From: Hydractinia symbiolongicarpus
Taxonomy: Eukaryota; Cnidaria; Hydrozoa; Anthoathecata; Hydractiniidae
DNA length: 64,000 bases
Assembly (NCBI RefSeq): GCF_029227915.1
Contig: NC_079880.1
Location: 29,631,501 to 29,695,500, forward strand
Reading direction: 5' to 3'
Positions within the stretch are counted from its first letter, which is position 1, and every line of letters starts with the position of its first letter. The notes below the pieces were generated by a model. It was not told the origin of the DNA, ran no database searches, and saw only the letters and a list, made by a program, of their open reading frames with translations. The position numbers and the translations under genes are program-made. Shown here in pieces: positions 12,376 through 24,400 of the stretch.

Positions 12376-13998
12376 GACTATACGGGCCAAGCCTGGGATT
12401 TACGGGAAATCGCGGGTTTTCGTTTGCCGGCGATTAAACTTCTTATATTCAGTGTCTCATCAAAAATGAAAACATTTTTAAAAACTACAAGTCTCATGCG
12501 TTTTAGTGGTGAAAAGGTAATTTAAAAAATCGTTTTGGAAATGAGTTTACTCACAGGGTACTTTCTTTGTATACATTCGACTATACGGACCAATCCCGGG
12601 ATTTACAGGAAGTCGCGGGTTTTCGTTTGCCGGCGATTAAACCACTTTCATTAAACGTCTCATCAAAAATGAAAACATTTCTGAAAACTACAAGTCTCAT
12701 GCGTTCTAGTGGTGAAAAAATAATTTAAAAAATCGTTCGGGAAATGAGTTTACTCCCTGGGTACTTTCTTTGTATACTTTTGACTATACGGGCCGAGTCC
12801 GGGATTTACGGAAAATCGCGGGTTTCGTTTGCCGGCGATTAAACCACTTTCATTAAGCGTCTCATCAAAAATGAAAACATTTCTGAAAACTACAAGTCTT
12901 ATGCGTTGTAGTGGTGAAAAAATAATTTAAAAAATCGTTCGGAAAATGAGTTTACTCCCTGGGTACTTTCTTTGTATACTTCTGACTATACGGGCCGAGT
13001 CCGGGATTTACGGGAAATCGCGGGTTTTCGTTTGCCGGCGATTAAACCACTTTCATTAAGCGTCTCATCAAAAATGAAAACATTTCTGAAAACTACAAGT
13101 CTCATGCGTTGTAGTGGTGAAAAAATAATTTAAAAAATCGTTCGGGAAATGAGTTTACTCCCTGGGTACTTTCTTTGTATACTTTTGACTATACGGGCCA
13201 AATCCGGGATTTACGGGAAATCGCGGGTTTTCGTTTGCCGGCGATTAAACTTCTTTTATTCAGCGTCCCATCAAAAATGAAAACATTTTTAAAAACTACA
13301 AGTCTCATGCGTTTTAGTGGTGAAAAAATAATATAAAAAATCGTTCGGGAAATGAGTTTACTCCCTGGGTAATTTTTTGTATACTTTTGACTATACGGGC
13401 CAAGCCTGGGATTTACGGGAAATCGCGGGTTTTCGTTTGCCGGCGATTAAACTTCCTTTATTCAGTGTCTCATCAAAAATGAAAACATTTTTAAAAACTA
13501 CAAGTCTCATGCGTTTTAGTGGTGAAAAGATAACTTAAAAAATCGTTTTGGAAATGAGTTTACTCACAGGGTACTTTCTGTGTATACATTCGACTATACG
13601 GGGCAATCCCGGGATTTACGGGAGGTCACGGGTTTTCGTTTGCCGGCGATTAAACCACTTTCATTAAGCGTCTCATCAAAAATGAAAACATTTTTGAAGA
13701 CTATATGTCTCATGCGTTTTAGTGGTGAAAAATAATATGAAAAAATCGTTCGGGAAATGAGTTTACTCCTTGGGTAATTTTTTTGTATACTTTTGACTAT
13801 ACGGGCCAAGCCCAGGATTTACGGGAAATGGCGGGTTTTCGTTTGCCGGCGATTAAACTTCTTTTATTCAGTGTCTCATCAAAAATGAAAACATTTTTGA
13901 AAACTACAAGTCTCATGCGTTTTAGTGGTGAAAAGATAATTTAAAAAATCGTTTTGGAAATGAGTTTACTCACAGGGTACTTTCTTTGTATGCATTCG
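12376..13998. repeat. 8-mer HOR, copy 1 (about 1.62 kb)
   Basis: This block is repeated directly at 13999-15621. Shared private variants are ttcttatattcag, gaaaaggtaattt, acggaccaatccc, acggggcaatccc and a gactatatgtctc segment. Copy 1 has one base fewer (cgggtttcg near 12820), which moves the offset from 1622 to 1623. Only scattered substitutions separate the copies. Confidence 0.85.
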
Positions 13999-15621
13999 AC
14001 TATACGGGCCAAGCCTGGGATTTACGGGAAATCGCGGGTTTTCGTTTGCCGGCGATTAAACTTCTTATATTCAGTGTCTCATCAAAAATGAAAACATTTT
14101 TAAAAACTACAAGTCTCATGCGTTTTAGTGGTGAAAAGGTAATTTAAAAAATCGTTTTGGAAATGAGTTTACTCACAGGGTACTTTCTTTGTATACATTC
14201 GACTATACGGACCAATCCCGGGATTTACGGGAAGTCGCGGGTTTTCGTTTGCCGGAGATTAAACCACTTTCATTAAGCGTCTCATCAAAAATGAAAACAT
14301 TTCTGAAAACTACAAGTCTCATGCGTTCTAGTGGTGATAAAATAATTTAAAAAATCGTTCGGGAAATGAGTTTACTCCCTGGGTACTTTCTTTGTATACT
14401 TTTGACTATACGGGCCGAGTCCGGGATTTACGGAAAATCGCGGGTTTTCGTTTGCCGGCGATTAAACCACTTTCATTAAGCGTCTCATCAAAAATGAAAA
14501 CATTTCTGAAAACTACAAGTCTTATGCGTTGTAGTGGTGAAAAAATAATTTAAAAAATCGTTCGGAAAATGAGTTTACTCCCTGGGTACTTTCTTTGTAT
14601 ACGTTTGACTATACGGGCCGAGTCCGGGATTTACGGGAAATCGCGGGTTTTCGTTTGCCGGCGATTAAACCACTTTCATTAAGCGTCTCATCAAAAATGA
14701 AAACATTTCTGAAAACTACAAGTCTCATGCGTTGTAGTGGTGAAAAAATAATTTAAAAAATCGTTCGGGAAATGAGTTTACTCCCTGGGTACTTTCTTTG
14801 TATACTTTTGACTATACGGGCCGAGTCCGGGATTTACGGGAAATCGCGGGTTTTCGTTTGCCGGCGATTAAACTTCTTTTATTCAGCGTCCCATCAAAAA
14901 TGAAAACATTTTTGAAAACTACAAGTCTCATGCGTTTTAGTGGTGAAAAAATAATATAAAAAATCGTTCGGGAAATGAGTTTACTCCCTGGGTAATTTTT
15001 TGTATACTTTTGACTATACGGGCCAAGCCTGGGATTTACGGGAAATCGCGGGTTTTCGTTTGCCGGCGATTAAACTTCCTTTATTCAGTGTCTCATCAAA
15101 AATGAAAACATTTTTGAAAACTACAAGTCTCATGCGTTTTAGTGGTGAAAAGATAACTTAAAAAATCGTTTTGGAAATGAGTTTACTCACAGGGTACTTT
15201 CTGTGTATACATTCGACTATACGGGGCAATCCCGGGATTTATGGGAGGTCACGGGTTTTCGTTTGCCGGCGATTAAACCACTTTCATTAAGCGTCTCATC
15301 AAAAATGAAAACATTTTTGAAGACTATATGTCTCATGCGTTTTAGTGGTGAAAAATAATATGAAAAAATCGTTCGGGAAATGAGTTTACTCCTTGGGTAA
15401 TTTTTTTGTATACTTTTGACTATACGGGCCAAGCCCAGGATTTACGGGAAATGGCGGGTTTTCGTTTGCCGTCGATTAAACTTCTTTTATTCAGTGTCTC
15501 ATCAAAAATGAAAACATTTTTGAAAACTACAAGTCTCATGCGTTTTAGTGGTGAAAAGATAATTTAAAAAATCGTTTTGGAAATGAGTTTACTCACAGGG
15601 TACTTTCTTTGTATACATTCG
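13999..15621. repeat. 8-mer HOR, copy 2 (about 1.62 kb)
   Basis: Direct tandem duplicate of the preceding eight monomers with the same variant order. The join near 13.99 kb is chimeric: a cacaggg monomer with tgtatgcattcgac runs into gccaagcctggg. The right end falls near 15.62 kb, where gccaatcccggg replaces gccaagcctggg. Confidence 0.85.
14774..14976 (+). repeat. Subfamily I example (ccctggg / tacttttgac / gccgagtccggg)
   Basis: This 203-bp copy combines actccctgggtac, gtatacttttgactatac, gccgagtccggg, gggaaatcgcggg and cttcttttattcagcg. It is the commonest combination from about 13 kb onward. Common side variants are gcgtcccatc in place of gcgtctcatc, gttgtagtgg in place of gttttagtgg, and gagttttctccc with ttcgttcgccggcg in the last 25 kb. 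Confidence 0.85.
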
Positions 15622-18600
15622 ACTATACGGGCCAATCCCGGGATTTACGGGAAGTCGCGGGTTTTCGTTTGCCTGCGATTAAACCACGTTCATTAAGCGT
15701 CTCATCAAAAATGAAAACATTTCTGAAAACTACAAGTCTCATGCGTTGTAGTGGTGAAAAAATAATTTAAAAAATCGTTCGGGAAATGAGTTTACTCCCT
15801 GGGTACTTTCTTTGTATACTTTTGACTATACGGGCCGAGTCCGGGATTTACGGGAAATGGCGGGTTTTCGTTTGCCGGCGATTAAACTTCTTTTATTCAG
15901 CGACTCATCAAAAATGAAAACATTTTTAAAAACTACAAGTCTTATGCGTTTTAGTGGTGAAAAAGTAATTTAAAAAATCGTTCTGGAAGTGAATTTACTC
16001 ACAGGGTACTTTCTTTGTACACATTCGACTATACGGGCCAAGCCCAGGATTTACGGGAAATCGCGTGTTTTCGTTTGCCGGCGATTAAACCTCTTTCATT
16101 AAGCGTCTCATCAAAAATGAAAACATTTTTGAAAACTACAAGTCTCATGCGTTTTAGTGGTGAAAAAAAAATTTAAAAAATCGTTCGGGAAATGAGTTTA
16201 CTCCCTGGGTACTTTCTTTGTATACATTCGACTACACGGGCCAAGCCTGGGATTTAGGGGATATCGCTGGTTCTCGTTTGCCGGCGATTAAACCTCTTTC
16301 ATTAAGCGTCTCATCAAAAATGAAAACATTTTTGAAAACTACAAGTCTCATGCGTTTTAGTGGTGAAAAAAAAAATTAAAAAATCGTTCTGGAAATGAGT
16401 TTACTCCCTGGGTACTTTCTTTGTATACATTCGACTACACGGGCCAAGCCTGGGATTTAGGGGAAATCGCTGGTTTTCGTTTGCCGGCGATTAAACCTCT
16501 TTCATTAGGCGTCTCATCAAGAATGAAAACATTTTTGAAAACTACAAAGCTCATGCGTTTTAGTGGTGAAAAAATAATTTAAAAAATCGTTCGGAAAATG
16601 AGTTTACTCCTTGGGTAATTTTTATTATACTTTTGACTATACGGGCCAAGCCCAGGATTTACGGGAAATGGCGGGTTTTCGTTTGCCGGCGATTAAACTT
16701 CTTTTATTCAGTGTCTCATCAAAAATGAAAACATTTTTGAAAACTTCAAGTCTCATGCGTTTTAGTGGTGAAAAAAAAATTTAAAAAATCGTTCGGGAAA
16801 TGAGTTTACTCCCTGGGTACTTTCTTTGTATACATTCGACTACACGGGCCAAGCCTGGGATTTAGGGGATATCGCTGGTTCTCGTTTGCCGGCGATTAAA
16901 CCTCTTTCATTAAGCGTCTCATCAAAAATGAAAACATTTTTGAAAACTACAAGTCTCATGCGTTTTAGTGGTGAAAAAAAAAATTAAAAAATCGTTCTGG
17001 AAATGAGTTTACTTCCTGGGTACTTTCTTTGTATACATTCGACTACACGGGCCAAGCCTGGGATTTAGGGGATATCGCTGGTTCTCGTTTGCCGGCGATT
17101 AAACCTCTTTCATTAAGCGTCTCATCAAAAATGAAAACAATTTTGAAAACTACAAGTCTCATGCGTTTTAGTGGTGAAAAAAAAAATTAAAAAATCGTTC
17201 TGGAAATGAGTTTACTCCCTGGGTACTTTCTTTGTATACATTCGACTACACGGGCCAAGCCTGGGATTTAGGGGAAATCGCTGGTTTTCGTTTGCCGGCG
17301 ATTAAACCTCTTTCATTAAGCGTCTCATCAAAAATGAAAACATTTTTGAAAACTACAAAGCTCATGGGTTTTAGTGGTGAAAAAATATATTAAAAAATCG
17401 TTCGGAAAATGAGTTTACTCCTTGGGTAATTTTTTTGTATACTTTTGACTATACGGGCCAAGCCCAGGATTTACGGGAAATGGCGGGTTTTCGTTTGCCG
17501 GCGATTAAACTTCTTTTATTCAGTGTCTCATCAAAAATGAAAACATTTTTGTAAACTACAAGTCTCATGCGTTTTAGTGGTGAAAAGATAATTTAAAAAA
17601 TCGTTTTGGAAATGAGTTTACTCACAGGGTACTTTCTTTGTATACATTCGACTATACGGGCCAATCCCGGAATTTACGGGAAGTCGCGGGTTTTCGTTTG
17701 CCGGCGATTAAACCACTTTCATTAAGCGTCTCATCAAAAATAAAAACATTTCTGAAAACTACAAGTCTCATGCGTTGTAGTGGTGAAAAAATAATTTAAA
17801 AAATCGTTCGGGAAATGAGTTTACTCCCTGGGTACTTTCTTTGTATACTTTTGACTATACGGGCCGAGTCCGGGATTTACGGAAATCGCGGGTTTTCGTT
17901 TGCCGGCGATTAAACTTCTTTTATTCAGCGTCCCATCAAAAATGAAAACATTTTTGAAAACTACAAGTCTCATGCGTTGTAGTGGTGAAAAAATAATATA
18001 AAAAATCGTTCGGGAAATGATTTTACTCCCTGGCTAATTTTTTGTATACTTTTGACTATACGGGCCAAGCCTGGGATTTACGGGAAATCGCGGGTTTTCG
18101 TTTGCCGGCGATTAAACTTCTTTTATTCAGTGTCTCATCAAAAATGAAAACATTTTTGAAAACTACAAATCTCATGCGTTTTAGTGGTGAAAAGGTAATT
18201 TAAAAAATCGTTTTGGAAATGAGTTTACTCACAGGGTACTTTCTTTGTATACATTCGACTATACGGACCAATCCCGGGATTTACGGGAAGTCGCGGGTTT
18301 TCGTTTGCCGGCGATTAAACCACTTTCATCAAGCGTCTCATCAAAAATGAAAACATTTCTGAAAACTACAAGTGTCATGCGTTGTAGTGGTGAAAGAATA
18401 ATTTAAAAAATCGTTCGGGAAATGAGTTTACTCCCTGGGTACTTTCTTTGTATACTTTTGACTATACGGGCCGAGTCCGGGATTTACGGGAAATCACGGG
18501 TTTTCGTTTGCCGGCGATTAAACCACTTTCATTAAGCGTCTCATCAAAAATGAAAACATTTCTGAAAACTACAAGTCTTATGCGTTGTAGTGGTGAAAAA

Positions 18601-19135
18601 ATAATTTAAAAAATCGTTCGGGAAATGAGTTTACTCCCTGGGTACTTTCTTTGTATACATTCGACTACACGGGCCAAGCCTGGGATTCAGGGGAAATCGC
18701 TGGTTTTCGTTTGCCGGCGATTAAACCTCTTTCACTAAGCGTCTCATCAAAAATGAAAACATTTTTGAAAACTACAAAGCTCATGCGTTTTAGTGGTGAA
18801 AAAATAATTTAAAAAATCGTTCGGAAAATGAGTTTACTCCCTGGGTACTTTCTTTGTAAACATTTGACCATACGGGCCGAGTCCGGGATTTACGGGAAAT
18901 CGCGGGTTTTCGTTTGCCGGCGATTAAACTTCTTTTATTCAGCGTCCCATCAAAAATGAAAACATTTTTGAAGACTATAAGTCTCATGCGTTTTAGTGGT
19001 GAAAAATAATATGAAAAATCGTTCGGGAAATGAGTTTACTCCTTGGGTAATTTTTTTGTATACTTTTGACTATACGGGCCAAGCCCAGGATTTACGGGAA
19101 ATGGCGGGTTTTCGTTTGCCGGCGATTAAACTTCT

Positions 19136-19744
19136 TTTATTCAGTGTCTCATCAAAAATGAAAACATTTTTGAAAACTACAAGTCTCATGCGTTTTAGTG
19201 GTGAAAAGATAATTTAAAAAATCGTTTTGGAAATGAGTTTACTCACAGGGTACTTTCTTTGTATACATTCGACTATACGGGCCAATCCCGGGATTTACGG
19301 GAAGTCGCGGGTTTTCGTTTGCCGGCGATTAAACCACTTTCATTAAGCGTCTCATCAAAAATGAAAACATTTCTGAAAACTACAAGTCTCATGCGTTGTA
19401 GTGGTGAAAAAATAATTTAAAAAAATCGTTTGGGAAATGAGTTTACTCCCTGGGTACTTTCTTTGTATACTTTTGACTATACGGGCCGAGTCCGGGATTT
19501 ACGGGAAATCGCGGGTTTTCGTTTGCCGGCGATTAAACTTCTTTTATTCAGCGTCCCATCAAAAATGAAAACATTTTTGAAAACTACAAGTCTCATGCGT
19601 TTTAGTGGTGAAAAAATAATATAAAAAATCGTTCGGAAAATGAGTTTACTCCCTGGGTAATTTTTTGTATACTTTTGACTATACGGGCCAAGCCTGGGAT
19701 TTACGGGAAATCGCGGGTTTTCGTTTGCCGGCGATTAAACTTCC
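19136..19744. repeat. 609-bp trimer duplication, copy 1
   Basis: Three monomers (types cacaggg, ccctggg with gccgag, ccctgggtaat) are repeated at once with offset 609. The copies share private features, including an A7 run before tcgtttggg. I found one difference near the left edge (cttcttttat against cttcctttat) and none inside the part I compared. Confidence 0.85.
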
Positions 19745-20353
19745 TTTATTCAGTGTCTCATCAAAAATGAAAACATTTTTGAAAACTACAAGTCTCATGC
19801 GTTTTAGTGGTGAAAAGATAATTTAAAAAATCGTTTTGGAAATGAGTTTACTCACAGGGTACTTTCTTTGTATACATTCGACTATACGGGCCAATCCCGG
19901 GATTTACGGGAAGTCGCGGGTTTTCGTTTGCCGGCGATTAAACCACTTTCATTAAGCGTCTCATCAAAAATGAAAACATTTCTGAAAACTACAAGTCTCA
20001 TGCGTTGTAGTGGTGAAAAAATAATTTAAAAAAATCGTTTGGGAAATGAGTTTACTCCCTGGGTACTTTCTTTGTATACTTTTGACTATACGGGCCGAGT
20101 CCGGGATTTACGGGAAATCGCGGGTTTTCGTTTGCCGGCGATTAAACTTCTTTTATTCAGCGTCCCATCAAAAATGAAAACATTTTTGAAAACTACAAGT
20201 CTCATGCGTTTTAGTGGTGAAAAAATAATATAAAAAATCGTTCGGAAAATGAGTTTACTCCCTGGGTAATTTTTTGTATACTTTTGACTATACGGGCCAA
20301 GCCTGGGATTTACGGGAAATCGCGGGTTTTCGTTTGCCGGCGATTAAACTTCC
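19745..20353. repeat. 609-bp trimer duplication, copy 2
   Basis: Near-identical to 19136-19744. Identity runs on a little past 20353, to about 20499, where ggggcaatccc replaces gggccaatccc. It is followed by another three-monomer repeat. Confidence 0.85.
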
Positions 20354-21456
20354 TTTATTCAGTGTCTCATCAAAAATGAAAACATTTTTGAAAACTACAA
20401 GTCTCATGCGTTTTAGTGGTGAAAAGATAATTTAAAAAATCGTTTTGGAAATGAGTTTACTCACAGGGTACTTTCTTTGTATACATTCGACTATACGGGG
20501 CAATCCCGGGATTTACGGGAGGTCACGGGTTTTCGTTTGCCGGCGATTAAACCACTTTCATTAAGCGTCTCATCAAAAATGAAAACATTTTTGAAAACTA
20601 CAAGTCTCATGCGTTTTAGTGGTGAAAACAAAAATTAAAAAATCGTTCTGGAAATGAGTTTACTTCCTGGTTACTTTCTTTGTATACATTCGACTACACG
20701 GGCCAAGCCTGGGATTCAGGGGAAATCGCTGGTTTTCGTTTGCTGGCGATTAAACCTCTTTCATTAAGCGTCTCATCAAAAATGAAAACATTTTTGAAAA
20801 CTACAAAGATCATGCGTTTTAGTGGTGAAAAAATAATATAAAAAATCGTTCGGAAAATGAGTTTACTCCCTGGGTAATTTTTTGTATACTTTTGACTATA
20901 CGGGCCAAGCCTGGGATTTACGGGAAATCGCGGGTTTTTGTTTGCCGGCGATTAAACTTCCTTTATTCAGTGTCTCATCAAAAATGAAAACATTTTTGAA
21001 AACTACAAGTCTCATGCGTTTTAGTGGTGAAAAGATAATTTAAAAAATCGTTTTGGAAATGAGTTTACTCACAGGGTACTTTCTTTGTATACATTCGACT
21101 ATACGGGGCAATCCCGGGATTTACGGGAGGTCACGGGTTTTCGTTTGCCGGCGATTAAACCACTTTCATTAAGCGTCTCATCAAAAATGAAAACATTTTT
21201 GAAAACTACAAGTCTCATGCGTTTTAGTGGTGAAAAAAAAAATTAAAAAATCGTTCTGGAAATGAGTTTACTCCCTGGTTACTTTCTTTGTATACATTAG
21301 ACTACACGGGCCAAGCCTGGGATTCAGGGGAAATCGCTGGTTTTCGTTTGCTGGCGATTAAACCTCTTTCATTAAGCGTCTCATCAAAAATGAAAACATT
21401 TTTGAAAACTACAAAGATCATGCGTTTTAGTGGTGAAAAAATAATTTAAAAAATCG
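20240..21456. repeat. Second trimer duplication (two copies, offset 608)
   Basis: The markers acggggcaatccc, ggaggtcacggg, cctggttac and tttgctggcg occur at 608-609 bp intervals (for example ctatacgggg at 20491 and 21099). The copies differ slightly, for example tgaaaacaaaaatt against tgaaaaaaaaaatt, and tacattcgac against tacattagac. Confidence 0.75.
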
Positions 21457-24400
21457 TTCGGAAAATGAGTTTACTCCCTGGGTACTTTCTTTGTAAACAT
21501 TTGACCATACGGGCCGAGTCCGGGATTTACGGGAAATCGCGGGTTTTCGTTTGCCGGCGATTAAACTTCTTTTATTCAGCGTCCCATCAAAAATGAAAAC
21601 ATTTTTAAAGACTATAAGTCTCATGCGTTTTAGTGGTGAAAAATAATATAAAAAATCGTTTGGGAAATGAGTTTACTCCTTGGGTAATTTTTTTGTATAC
21701 TTTTGACTATACGGGCCAATCCCGGGATTTACGGGAAGTCGCGGGTTTTCGTTTGCCGGCGATTAAACCACTTTCATTAAGCGTCTCATCAAAAATGAAA
21801 ACATTTCTAAAAACTACAAGTCTCATGCGTTGTAGTGGTGAAAAAATAATTTAAAAAATCGTTCGGGAAATGAGTTTACTCCCTGGGTACTTTCTTTGTA
21901 TACTTTTGACTATACGGGCCGAGTCCGGGATTTACGGGAAATCGCGGGTTTTCGTTTGCCGGCGATTAAACCACTTTCACTAAGCGTCTCATCAAAAATG
22001 AAAACATTTCTGAAAACTACAAGTCTTATGCGTTGTAGTGGTGAAAAAATAATTTAAAAAATCGTTCGGGAAATGAGTTTACTCCCTGGGTACTTTCTTT
22101 GTATACTTTTGACTATACGGGCCGAGTCCGGGATTTACGGGAAATCGCGGTTTTCGTTTGCCGGCGATTAAACCACTTTCATTAAGCGTCTCATCAAAAA
22201 TGAAAACATTTCTGAAAACTACAAGTCTCATGCGTTGTAGTGGTGAAAAAATAATTTAAAAAATCCTTCGGGAAATGAGTTTACTCCCTGGGTACTTTCT
22301 TTGTATACTTTTGACTATACGGGCCGAGTCCGGGATTTACGGGAAATCGCGGGTTTTCGTTTGCCGGCGATTAAACTTCTTTTATTCAGCGTCCCATCAA
22401 AAATGAAAACATTTTTGAAAACTACAAGTCTCATGCGTTTTAGTGGTGAAAAAATAATATAAAAAATAGTTTGGGAAATGAGTTTACTCCCTGGGTAATT
22501 TTTTGTATACTTTTGACTATACGGGCCAAGCCTGGGATTTACGGGAAATCGCGGGTTTTCGTTTGCCGGCGATTAAACTTCCTTTATTCAGTGTCTCATC
22601 AAAAATGAAAACATTTTTGAAAACTACAAGTCTCATGCGTTTTAGTGGTGAAAAGATAATTTAAAAAATCGTTTTGGAAATGAGTTTACTCACAGGGTAC
22701 TTTCTTTGTATACATTCGACTATACGGGGCAATCCCGGGATTTACGGGAGGTCACGGGTTTTCGTTTGCCGGCGATTAAACCACTTTCATTAAGCGTCTC
22801 ATCAAAAATAAAAACATTTTTGAAAACTACAAGTCTCATGCGTTTTATTGGTGAAAAAAAAAATTAAAAAATCGTTCTGGAAATGAGTTTACTCCCTGGT
22901 TACTTTCTTTTTATACATTCGACTACACGGGCCAAGCCTGGGATTCAGGGGAAATCGCTGGTTTTCGTTTGCCGGCGATTAAACCTCTTTCATTAAGCGT
23001 CTCATCAAAAATGAAAACATTTTTGAAAACTACAAAGCTCATGCGTTTTAGTGGTGAAAAAATAATTTAAAAAATCGTTCGGAAAATGAGTTTACTCCCT
23101 GGGTACTTTCTTTGTAAACATTTGACCATACGGGCCGAGTCCGGGATTTACGGGAAATCGCGGGTTTTCGTTTGCCGGCGATTAAACTTCTTTTATTCAG
23201 CGTCCCATCAAAAATGAAAACATTTTTGAAGACTATAAGTCTCATGCGTTTTAGTGGTGAAAAATAATATAAAAAATCGTTCGGGAAATAAGTTTACTCC
23301 TTGGGTAATTTTTTTGTATACTTTTGACTATACGGGCCAAGCCCAGGATTTACGGGAAATGGCGGGTTTTCGTTTGCCGGCGATTAAACTTCTTTTATTC
23401 AGTGTCTCATCAAAAATAAAAACATTTTTGAAAACTACAAGTCTCATGCGTTTTAGTGGTGAAAAGATAATATAAAAAATCGTTTGGGAAATGAGTTTAC
23501 TCCCTGGGTAATTTTTTGTATACTTTTGACTATACAGGCCAAGCCTGGGATTTACGGGAAATCGCGGGTTTTCGTTTGCCGGCGATTAAACTTCCTTTAT
23601 TCAGTGTCTCATCAAAAATGAAAACATTTTTGAAAACTACAAGTCTCATGCGTTTTAGTGGTGAAAAGATAATTTAAAAAATCGCTTTGGAAATGAGTTT
23701 ACTCACAGGGTACTTTCTTTGTATACATTCGACTATACGGGGCAATCCCGGGATTTACGGGAGGTCACGGGTTTTCGTTTGCCGGCGATTAAACCACTTT
23801 CATTAAGCGTCTCATCAAAAATGAAAACATTTTTGAAAACTACAAGTCTCATGCGTTTTATTGGTGAAAAAAAAAATTAAAAAATCGTTCTGGAAATGAG
23901 TTTACTCCCTGGTTACTTTCTTTTTATACATTCGACTACACGGGCCAAGCCTGGGATTCAGGGGAAATCGCTGGTTTTCGTTTGCCGGCGATTAAACCTC
24001 TTTCATTAAGCGTCTCATCAAAAATGAAAACATTTTTGAAAACTACAAAGCTCATGCGTTTTAGTGGTGAAAAAATAATTTAAAAAATCGTTCGGAAAAT
24101 GAGTTTACTCCCTGGGTACTTTCTTTGTATACTTTTGACTATACGGGCCGAGTCCGGGATTTACGGGAAATCGCGGGTTTTCGTTTGCCGGCGATTAAAC
24201 TTCTTTTATTCAGCGTCCCATCAAAAATGAAAACATTTTTGAAAACTACAAGTCTCATGCCTTTTAGTGGTGAAAAAATAATATAAAAAATCGTTCGGGA
24301 AATGAGTTTACTCCCTGGGTACTTTCTTTGTATACATTTGACTATACGGGCCAAGCCCAGGATTTACGGGAAATCGCGGGTTTTCGTTTGCCGGCGATTA

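Noticed and set aside
19136-20353. Near-identical duplications as pure assembly artefacts
   Set aside because: Not excluded, but several duplicate pairs carry private differences and chimeric joins, which collapse or mis-joining would not readily create. Raw reads would decide.
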